The notes beneath the pieces were generated by a model, which had not been told where the DNA came from, made no database searches, and was given only the letters and a program-made list of their open reading frames with translations. This document shows positions 10,180-17,863 of a DNA stretch of 17,863 nt, piece after piece. The stretch's first letter is position 1. Each line of letters begins with the position of its first letter. The DNA is from Stenocarpella maydis. Taxonomy: Eukaryota; Ascomycota; Sordariomycetes; Diaporthales; Diaporthaceae. The position numbers and the translations under genes are program-made. The DNA lies in the NCBI GenBank assembly GCA_002270565.1, contig NQMI01000269.1:1-17863 (forward strand), read 5' to 3'.

Positions 10180-12045
10180 TCAAAGACTCAAGTCCGTGTC
10201 AAGGTCATTGAACATTGAGTCTGTGCATGTCAGGTAGGCGTGCAAGTTGTTCGCGAGAGTTTCTCCCTCCGGCATGTCCAGGACAGATAAGAAGTCGGGG
10301 ATTGAGCTCTCAGGGTGCCATTTCTCGCCAAGTTCATCAGCCAATGTCTGGAGACCAGTTTCCCCAAGCGTTTCTGCCCACCACCTCAGCGAACTTGAGG
10401 TATCTGTTGAGGTGTCCGTGAGGAGGCCTGGTGGACCCGTGTCCGTGGCGCAATTGGAGCCATTTGTTGAGTCGGACTGAGAGTCTGATGATGATTGCGG
10501 CACATATTGTGATACGGGCCCTGACACCAAAGACGGGCAATCTAACCCCCTCAATGAATCCAAATGGAATTCTGCTTGCTGTGGAGCACCCGAACATGGA
10601 AAGACCGGGTTCTCCAGTATGACTATGGCTGCAAGCTCAGGGTATTGTGATGTAAAGTGTCCACGTGTGAAAATAAAATTCTGAACATCGTGGATTTGCC
10701 GCTCGAATGACTCTTCGAGGAGGACGTCCGAGGAGTCCAGTTGGAGCTTGATGGCATTGGCGACATCCATCTGATTTCCACTGTATTTGAGGCTGCGAAC
10801 GATGGACACACAAAGACCAGGTAGCTCGTATTGACTCCACGTGCTGACAAGCCTTTCACGGAGCTTTGGCCTGCACAACGGTGATGTCAGCGCGCACATC
10901 TTACTCGAGGGGCAATAAGAAAATCTTTCTACATACCACAGGACAAAGTCAACAATAGAGGGATGATCATGGCTAAATTGTTTCGCTATGGGCCGACGCC
11001 ATGCTGGGCATTTGAGATAGTTCTCCAGGGTTGGGAAGGCAATAATCTGTGCGGAGTGAGTATTTCAATAACTTGAATGTCGTTGCAAGGGTTGTGCAGA
11101 CCATAAAATATCTGTACTGCGCCCAAAATATTGCTACGTATTCGAGGCTCGACTGACAAATACACCTCCAGGCTCGGCAGGTCTCGTATGCGCAATAAGC
11201 CACCGCTCGTTGCTGATATTGTTTCTTCGACATGACCTCTACCGGGATCTTGTCCTCTGGCTGCAAATTTCGCGGGCCCAGTTCTTCTCCGTAAAGAAGA
11301 TTCTGGATGATGTCTTCGAAGAGGTATTTGGACTGGGCTTGCTCCATGACTTTCTCTATGAATTTGAAGTAGTTGTTAGTACCCTGACACCACACTTGGC
11401 TGAGCGACTCGACGTACCAGGAGTAAGGTAGAACGGCTCGCGATCGAGATTGAGAGAAATAAGCAAAACAATATATTCATTCGAAAGGACGCCGAATTGT
11501 GCCTTCCACACCATGATGGACTCGAGAATAACGTTTGCTTGTAGTTCATCGTGCATTGCATTCGAGTGGCCTATCAAATGAGCAAGATCCATAAAGAACG
11601 ACGGTTGGATCCTAATCATCTTTTCCACACATCTTTTCTCTGCGGAATGAGCGGACGTGCTCGAGGAGTTGGAGGAGGGTGTGACGTGTGGTGATGCCAG
11701 GTGCTTATCCACATCTAGCCGCTCTGGCATTCGTGTGATAATGGTGGTGTTGATATCTTCCCAGGAGGAATCATCCTGTAGTAGACAATCTCTCCCATGC
11801 ACGAACATGTTCTCCATCAGAGATCGGTATCGCCATATTTTGGTCCGTAGGAGTGCGTTCTCTTGCTGTATGTGATTGATGAGGCGAGGGGTCTCGCCGT
11901 TGGAAAGTAGTTTCGACCAGCGCTCCAGTTCGGCTATGCTGCGTTTTGATTGCTGTCTGACGCGCTTTTGACTGATCCTGTCACTCAGCCTCTTGCGTTC
12001 AAGCTGCTTCTCGTTGAACCTGTCTTTCCAGCATGGACCCGACAT
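10180..12045 (-). CDS. bZIP transcription factor with DUF3425 domain, four exons
   Basis: Exons 12045-11418, 11355-11102, 11046-10937 and 10870-10180 join in frame to 560 residues. Introns are 62, 55 and 66 bp; the first has a perfect TACTAAC branch site, while the second has a weak GTCTGC donor. The basic region is RKRLSDRISQKRVRQQSK (17-34), with Asp22 where most bZIPs have Asn, followed by Arg30 eight residues on; a short zipper runs to about 70 (QQENALLRTKI). DUF3425 spans roughly 210-400, with QRAVAYCAYETCRAWRC, SSLEYVAIFWAQYRYFM, AWRRPIAKQFSHDHPSIVDF and VLWPKLRERL. A Ser/Thr/Asp-rich linker leads to an acidic C-terminus (DSMFNDLDTDLSL), a plausible activation region. This family often sits in fungal metabolic clusters as the local regulator. 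It is nuclear by inference. Its target genes here are inferred from position only. Confidence 0.88.
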
Positions 12046-12500
12046 GGCGACTGGCTGCTCGTCTGATCATAGGATCCCAGCATGGCAATGTGTGTTGTAG
12101 ATGGTGCGCGAGGACCAAGAACCGTGCCTGTGGCCAACAGACGAAGACGGACTTGCGGGACGCCATCTGCATTGACGATAGAAACTGTCCCCCTGACTCC
12201 TTACCCCGAATGTCAGTGTGTTACATTTACGGTCTAGGCTACTGTACCCCGCACGCACTAGTTTAGCTTCCCGGGTACGAAGGTCGGCGCCGAAACTCGT
12301 GAATTGGAATTGCAGCCTGACCAGGGCCCCCCAAGCATAGTGTGGAGTATGTTTACAAGCATAAGCCATACTGTATTTTCTTAGGCCTTCTTTCCCCTAA
12401 GAACACAATCTGTTGATCCAACTTCAACTTTCTACTCCCAAGACAGATCTACTAATATCAGATTAATAGTTTCTGGATAGTTGAAAATTAGGAAAGGGTA
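12046..12500 (-). promoter_or_regulatory. Upstream region of the bZIP gene
   Basis: This is unique sequence of gene-like composition directly upstream of the regulator start (CGCCATGTC context). It presumably holds its promoter and 5' UTR. Open frames on both strands here (12033-12266, 12067-12369) have no protein-family character and no start or splice support. I see no clear operator. Confidence 0.4.
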
Positions 12501-12905
12501 TATATGATGAACTTGGTTTACCTGGTAGATAGATTGTTAAATATGACGCTGACAAGGTACCGAACGAACTCAAAGCTTAGGGGAGCTACGTGTACAGCCG
12601 ATGCCAGCTGCAAATTAGTGCCGGAACACCCGGTCTTGCTGTCGGACAATCCGAGCTATCCGAGCCAAGGGCCAGAGGGCAACAGAGGACCTCCTCGCCA
12701 AGCCCGCTGCTGCAGCTAAGGGGAAGCACACGTTGAGGGCCCATATCGCCACCGCCTTCCGATCGTGGCTATCATGTGTGGTGCTCCGTGGTGTTTCGTG
12801 GCTGAGGACTTGCTAGCTAGGGGTGGTGGTTTTAAACACTAGTAACATCGCTGCCCCGGATTCCAGCCTCCTGATTACGGCCGCCAAATTCCGGCCCTAC
12901 TACAA
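12501..12905. other. GC-richer intergenic island, unidentified
   Basis: A 71-codon open frame (12504-12719) and an overlapping frame reading KGKHTLRAHIATAFRSW (about 12718-12770, +) are the only coding-like marks; neither is convincing. Composition then drops abruptly near 12905 into an AT-rich block. The island may be the edge of an old repeat or relic gene. No TIR, LTR end or TSD was found. Confidence 0.3.
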
Positions 12906-13583
12906 TTAGTATATCTTTATGAAAAAAACACACCTACATTTTTAACCTTAAATAATAAGTTCGAAGTAAATAATAAAAATAGCTAATTGTAAAATATAAA
13001 TTATTATATTATTTATTAAATCTTAATTAAGTTAAACGTTTAATAACATAGAGTACCAGGAAGTAACTAAGACCAGGAAGTGATCTCCCTACTTTCCCAT
13101 ATAAAAAACGTCTGTACACACCCTATTAAAACCCTTAAACTAGGCCCAAAATGAACCAAACTTTCAAGGTTTGACTATAAGTATATAAATGAGCTAGAGT
13201 ATTTTATTTAAGAATTTTTGATTTCGTTTCGATTAATTATTCAAGAAATTCAGTTTTAGATCCTTATAATTTTGTTCTTCTAATATAGCTTATCTACTAA
13301 AATTTAAAAATTCCTATAAAAAAAGATAACTAAAGTATGTAAAATTTAAGTTATCTTAAAATTTATATTCATTTTAGGCTTAGTTTAAGGGTTTTAGTAA
13401 GTTATTATGAATCATTTTTATAAAGGACATTAGAATAGCTACTTCCTAATACACTATATTATAAATAATATATAATTATAACTCTGAATATAACTATAGC
13501 TATAGTATATCGGCTATTACGCGTGATAATATGTTTTAATATTTAGTTTATTTATTCATATTATATGTAATAAGAAGATTATT
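12906..13583. repeat. AT-rich block between regulator and transporter
   Basis: Roughly 0.7 kb of AT-rich, stop-filled DNA resembles the block at 1-3855. It abuts the 3' end of the MFS gene, whose stop codon is at 13584-13586. A short imperfect duplication of ACCAGGAAGT occurs at about 13055-13082. No gene is seen. It is probably RIP-altered repeat DNA inside the cluster, separating the regulator from the transporter. Confidence 0.55.
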
Positions 13584-15551
13584 CTACTGTAGCACAGTAT
13601 TATTTTCGTTATGAGAACTACTGGTGGTCCCTCTTGTACGCAGTTTGCCGCCGTACCTAGATTTATTAATTAGTAATCATTGAGGTTCTTTATGAAATGC
13701 AGGGAAACTCACCTGGCAATAAAGTAAGGAGCAGGAATTAGGATTAAGGCCACAAATCCAAGTACAGTGTTTCCCCAACCGTATCCCATATCCTCATCTT
13801 GCCGGTTTCACGAATCAGCATGTTGTACCTCAATTGCGCGATGTAAAATACACTTACAGAGAATTGGGCCAGCCAGAGGCAGAAAAGCACCGATCACATT
13901 TCTTGAGGAAGCTAATGCGGCGGTGGCTGTTGCTGCGTTTTCTGGGAAAGCGTCGATCATGTATGTTTGAATGGGAAGGAAAATACCGATCATTCCCAGC
14001 CCAAAGCATAGAAGCCCGGTTACTGGGGCGAGCCAGAATGTGTGATGTTCGGCAGACCAACCGTACCACCAGAAGGATAGGGGGATCAAAAACGAGAAGA
14101 AGACGCAGACCTTCAGTCTGATCTCAGGAATAGGGACGTTGTTGTTCCGTTTTGTGTGTTTTGCCATGATGCGGTCGCTGGTACTGCCAATTATAACAAC
14201 TCCCAATAGGAAGCCTATACCGAGACCAATGTAGGAGAGACCAGAGAATCCGATGCTCCAGCCGTATATTGAGACGAAGACAGTCGTCAGTGTCGTTAGG
14301 AGCAGGTAAAGAAGTCCGTAGACAAATCCCAAGTAGAGGCAGAGGAGCCCAATGATAGGGGAAGTGAAGACAGACTGAGTCGCAGATAGGTCAGCATCGA
14401 ATATTCCATGGTTAAGAACTATTCGTACCTTCCAAGGCTGTAGGATAGCCTCTCCTATGCTTATGTCCCTGTGGCCATCTGCATGTCGGAGCTCGACCGG
14501 CCCATACCAGTCCAGATGGTGCCACCACCGTCTTGGTCGACCTTCAAAAGCGCGTTTTCTTGCCATGATGACTCTCAGATTGGTCTCCCTGCTCAAAAAT
14601 ATTTGTAGCAGGAGTGTCATGAATGCGAGGATAAACAGGAACCAGAATATCTGCATCTAACTGTTAGCAAGAACGAGGCGGCAGACATTGTAGTGCACTT
14701 ACCCATCTCCACCCAGCCGCCTCGGAGAAGAATCCGCCCACGATTGGTCCTATGACGGGGCCTAGCAGAGGACCTAATGCGAAGATTGCAGTTGCCAAGC
14801 CTCGCTCCTTCGAATCAAACATGTCTGATACGATACCGCCACCGATTGACAGACACGCAGAGCCACCAAGCCCAGCCAATATACGGAAGATGAGAAGAGA
14901 TGTGATATTCGGAGACAGGGCGCAGGCCAGTTCCCAGATGGCAAAGAGAGCCGTGCTGATATCCAAAATCTATACACCCAGTGGTCAGCTTTATGGCATT
15001 GACGCCGACGCTTGGGCACTTACTATCTTGCGACCGAATTGCTCACTCAGCGGAGCAGCGATCAGAGAACCAACCTGTGTCACATTCTAGACGAGATTCC
15101 ATCTATGTTTCTGAAAGAATTCGTACTGACCACATATCCCAGAATGAAGAATGAAACCGTGAACGTGGACAACGTTGTGGAGTGATTGTCAAACTCAGCG
15201 TTCATCAACGACGTTGCGGGGGCGAAGATAGACGAAGCTAAGGGGCTACGTAATCTTAGCAAAGCGAAGGATACGTTGGATATACCGGACTCTCACCTGA
15301 CAAGGCAGAGCCAGCTGACCAGTGCCATAACCAGCCACTTGCGGCCGATGGGCCAGCATCTGCAGTGGTCAGCGTCAGGAGCGTGTCAATGAGAATATCA
15401 TTCGCATGTACTTCGGATCATAGTCTTTGGACTGCTGTTCAAACACCTGCACATCGAGAGAGCAACGGAGGCTCTGATCTCGGATGACTAGGTCCTTAGG
15501 AAGGTTCTTCCCTGAAAGATCGTCCAATTCGTTTTCAATGGTTGGATTCAT
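13584..15551 (-). CDS. MFS drug:H+ antiporter-type (DHA1) transporter, nine exons
   Basis: Nine exons (15551-15412, 15359-15297, 15245-15131, 15074-15024, 14969-14703, 14650-14429, 14374-13858, 13797-13713, 13656-13584) close in frame at 510 residues; the eight introns are 51-60 bp. The N-terminal 47 residues are polar and cytosolic, leading to WPIGRKWLVMALVSWLCL, the first membrane segment. The motif-A loop is PLSEQFGRKI (114-123). FRILAGLGGSACLSIGG is a membrane segment, and ALGPLLGPVIGPIVGG (187-202) is antiporter motif C, the hallmark of DHA1 efflux proteins. A charged central loop (about 233-285) precedes the second half, which ends FVALILIPAPYFIARYGGKLR. Twelve segments are expected. 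The 54-bp intron 14428-14375 is a multiple of three, so the frame stays open through it. It likely exports a small molecule made or handled by the cluster, probably at the plasma membrane. It is divergent from the second SDR. Confidence 0.9.
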
Positions 15552-15989
15552 TGTTATCGAAACTCCAGTACAAGAAGAAATAATTGTCCACGGCTTGGTC
15601 CAGCTCAAGCGGTATAGCGTCTAGGGGTGTACGATTGCATTCGCTTGAAGTAAAAACTATGGGGACCATTCCAAAGAATTTCCTCCGCGAGAGAAACAGT
15701 GGGTGGGCGATTCAGACCAGATCAGCTAATTGGAAGAATCCTTCTGCGATTCTACCGAGCCACACCAAACGAATTACCGATGCCGAAGAAGATACGAATC
15801 GCAACAACCGAGTCAGTGACACAGTAGCCGAGTCTGCGAAGCACAGTGCCGAGCGCACACCATGGTCTATATTTACCTTGGCATTGCCAAGACATGAACG
15901 AGCTGCGAGCATATATTGCAGCTTTTGAATTCTTAATGGTTCTGGGAGACATCGAACCCACCACAATCGCCCTGAGAAGGTACACCGTC
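15552..15989. promoter_or_regulatory. Shared divergent promoter of MFS transporter and second SDR
   Basis: The 438 bp between the two start codons of divergent genes suggest joint control. A 9-bp palindrome, GTCAGTGAC, lies at 15812-15820, next to a GAGTCA core at 15810-15815 close to an AP-1 site; a bZIP protein could bind here. A TCTATATTTA tract sits at 15866-15875. In-frame ATGs at 15846 and 15894 lie upstream of the SDR start but add only non-SDR residues. Confidence 0.45.
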
Positions 15990-17073
15990 ATGGCAATTGA
16001 ATCACAGAAGAAGAGAGTACTGATCACAGGATGCAGTCCTGGATCGATCGGCGAGGCGTTGGCGCAGGAGTTCCTGAGAAGAGATGGTAGTACGCCCATA
16101 CCCTCGCCGGTAACTGTTTTTCTGATCTAGTACCAGATTTTGTTGTCTGCGTGACATCCTTACCTGGAGAAAGTCTCAAGGATCTCGAAGGATTAGGTGC
16201 CCTCGTTTATCCCGTCGATGTGACCTCTGCCGATAGTGTCAAGACGCTGCGGGACGCTGTTACCAAAGATGTGGGTGAACAACTTGATGTTCTGATTAAC
16301 TGCGCGTAAGTAATTCTACCTGCCATGCAATTTCTCGCTCTATCAAAGTAAATGCTAACAAGGTCCCATAGTGGCATGAGTAAGAGATGATTCCGTAACG
16401 TCATGTTTGTTACCACTACTAAATATCTCTAGATTATGTCATGCCGGCCCTGGACGTCGATGTTGAGGAGCTCAAGCATACTTTTGATGTTAATCTCTTT
16501 GGCACCGTCCGTGTCACACAAGCATTCTCGACTCCCCTGATCAACAGGAAAGGTGTTATTGTGAACGTCGGGTCCCTGGCTGCATATGCACCATACGTCT
16601 TTGGGTCTTCCTATAACGCCAGTAAGGCAGCTTTGCTTGCCTATGGCAATACTCTGCGGATAGAGCTAAGCCCCTGGAGGTAAGCGCACAACATGCCGGC
16701 ATCGCAAAAGGCTCCACACTGACCAATAAATGATTCGCACAGTGTACGAGTGATGACCATCATAGCTGGCCCAATCGTCAGCGGCTTGATGACCAGGAAG
16801 GGGAGAATTTTACCCCCAGACTCAAGATACCAACCCATCGCGGAAGCTTTTGACCAGAGGACAACCCACACAAAGCATGGAGTTCAAGCGATGCCAACCA
16901 AAGAGTTCGCTCAGTCCGTAGTTAAGCAGGTATTGAAGTCTAAGCCCCCGCGTTCATATTGGATCGGGCCGTTCAAGAAGATGGTATGGTGGCTGGAGAC
17001 CCTTGGATTGGGCTCAGCGTGGAATTGGTACTTCCGCAGCAAGTTCCATTTATGGAAATTAGACCAACACTAG
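15990..17073 (+). CDS. Ayr1-like short-chain dehydrogenase/reductase with an 8-nt microexon
   Basis: Exons 15990-16086, 16131-16305, 16372-16379, 16433-16679 and 16743-17073 encode 285 residues. Introns are 44, 66, 53 and 63 bp. The third exon is only 8 nt; it supplies the end of Ala91, Gly92, Met93 and the first base of Asn94 and restores the NAG motif as NCAG (89-92). The cofactor motif is TGCSPGSIG (13-21). The catalytic set is Asn114, Ser141, Tyr154 and Lys158 (YNASK). ELSPWSVRV (171-179) and the C-terminal basic/aromatic segment (about 250-280) match the fungal 1-acyldihydroxyacetone-phosphate reductase (Ayr1)-like group, NADPH-linked reductases often tied to lipid droplets or ER. In clusters, such paralogues commonly act on other substrates, so the reaction here is not assigned. 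After strand two it has VTSLPG instead of the usual TAR, so the cofactor preference is unclear. Confidence 0.87.
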
Positions 17074-17127
17074 ATATTTTATTAACCAAAAGCTAGATTG
17101 GTTATTATTGTCTTTTAACCGGACGGG

Positions 17128-17785
17128 CGGCCATAGTACACGCACCCAGCCTTTTCCCACAGGCGCACCCAGTACAAGAAATTAAACGTGCAGCGCACCT
17201 AGTTCCCTTATACTGCCGGCTCCTCAACCCTACATTTAGGCCCCACCTCACCCTTAGCTGGGCGCGTGGAAAGTCTACTGGGTACTGATATAAAAAGCCT
17301 ACTAGGTGCATGGAAAGCCCGTTTAGCGGCATATAGGGCACATATGCCTAGGCCCCTGGCGCATGCACTCAGAGGAAGGCCCTCCACGCGCCTAGAGGAA
17401 GGCTATCCACGCGCCCTCTCTACGCCCCTCCAAAGGGCCCCTCTGTGTGCCCCTTTGCGCGACCCTTTAAAAGCCCTTTCTCTAAGTGTGCAGAGGGCCC
17501 TTTGGAGGGGCGTGTGGAGGGGCGTGTGGAGGGGCGTGGAGAGGGCGCGTGGACAGCCTTCCTGTAGGCGAGTGGAGAGCCTTCCTCTAGGCGTGCAGAG
17601 GGCAGGCAGACGGGCGCCGTTTGGAGGGGCCTCGTGGACGGGAACACGGAGGGGCCCTTTGGATGGGTGTATTGAGGGGCTTGAGGGTGGGGGAGGTACA
17701 AGAATTTGTAGTAGGTTGCACGCTTAATTTCTTATACTGGGTGCGCCTATGGGAAAAAGCTGGGTGCGTGCGTATACTATGGCCG
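17128..17785 (+). mobile_element. Non-autonomous TIR element (MITE-like), GC-rich copy
   Basis: The inverted ends read CGGCCATAGTAYACGCA on both sides, followed by CCCAGC(C/T)TTTTCCCA and GCGCACCCAGTA(C/T)AAGAAATTAA. A 9-bp direct repeat CCGGACGGG flanks it at 17119-17127 and 17786-17794, consistent with a target duplication. The interior is GC-rich, with many AGGGCCC, GAGGGGC and CCTCCA motifs. It holds three tandem 12-mers of GGAGGGGCGTGT (17504-17539, the last with one change). The 153-codon frame at 17266-17727 and its antisense partner are low-complexity products of these repeats, not genes. It is homologous and parallel to 6571-7035 but longer and hardly RIP-altered, suggesting later arrival or escape from RIP. 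Confidence 0.75.
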
Positions 17786-17803
17786 CCGGACGGGCTATAG
17801 CAT

Positions 17804-17818
17804 GTGACTAGCAGTCAC
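17804..17818. repeat. 15-bp palindrome beside the right TIR element
   Basis: GTGACT-AGC-AGTCAC is an inverted repeat of 6+6 bases around a 3-base centre. Its complement contains TGACTGCTAGT, which also occurs at 7030-7040 at the right edge of the other copy of the element. It may be part of a longer terminus, a nested insertion scar, or chance. Confidence 0.4.
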
Positions 17819-17863
17819 GCCTGTGTTGCATTATTAAAGCCTTTAAAAATATTTATATATGAA

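Noticed and set aside
10986..11195. Alternative frame in the regulator reading RDLPSLEVYLSVEPRI
   Set aside because: Looks protein-like, but the register reading QRAVAYCAYETCRAWRC joins both neighbouring exons in phase and fits the DUF3425 pattern as I remember it, so this one is a shadow.
12067..12369. 100-codon minus-strand open frame upstream of the bZIP gene
   Set aside because: No family resemblance, and it lies in the expected promoter/leader of the regulator.
15584..15928. 114-codon plus-strand open frame between MFS and SDR2
   Set aside because: Sits in the shared promoter, overlaps the second SDR's possible upstream ATGs in another frame, and has no domain character.
17504..17539. 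Tandem 12-mers as a possible minisatellite or CRISPR-like array
   Set aside because: Contiguous units without spacers, inside a TIR element of a eukaryote; only an internal tandem repeat.
17266..17727. 153-codon open frame and its 93-codon antisense partner
   Set aside because: Arg/Leu/Pro-rich products of the GC-rich internal repeats of the TIR element, open only because AT-rich stops are scarce there.

Overview
The window looks like nuclear DNA of a filamentous ascomycete (Pezizomycotina). Five intact genes carry 21 short introns of 44-66 bp with fungal-type splice and branch sites. The regulator is a bZIP protein of the fungal DUF3425 type. Gene-bearing DNA of ordinary base composition alternates with very AT-rich, TpA-rich, stop-riddled DNA of the kind left by repeat-induced point mutation (RIP). 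I cannot place it to genus.

Layout. Bases 1-3855 are an AT-rich, gene-free block, probably RIP-degraded transposons. A solo LTR with a 5-bp target duplication sits at 3861-4231. More AT-rich DNA and a GC-richer decayed island follow to about 5170. Genes then run: a classical SDR (5393-6485, +); a small TIR element (about 6571-7035); a frameshifted GFA/CENP-V-type gene (7321-7820, -); a two-domain VOC/glyoxalase-fold protein (8214-9407, +); a 772-bp gap with coding-like scraps; a bZIP-DUF3425 regulator (10180-12045, -); a gap with a second AT-rich block; a DHA1-type MFS transporter (13584-15551, -); an Ayr1-like SDR (15990-17073, +); and a second, GC-rich copy of the TIR element (17128-17785).

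Reading the genes together. Two oxidoreductases, a VOC-fold enzyme, a GFA-like relic, one efflux-type transporter and one pathway-type regulator look like a small metabolic or detoxification cluster. Two gene pairs are divergent and share promoters (GFA/VOC and MFS/SDR2). No polyketide synthase, NRPS, terpene cyclase or other backbone enzyme is in view. The set could be a catabolic or tailoring cluster, or part of a cluster whose core lies outside or has been lost. The substrate cannot be read from the sequence.

Exon structures were worked out by eye from splice signals and reading-frame continuity, so exact boundaries need transcript support. The intact models close in frame at 285, 362, 560, 510 and 285 residues. 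The GFA gene does not close without a 1-2 nt correction. I found no RNA genes, CRISPR arrays or origins.
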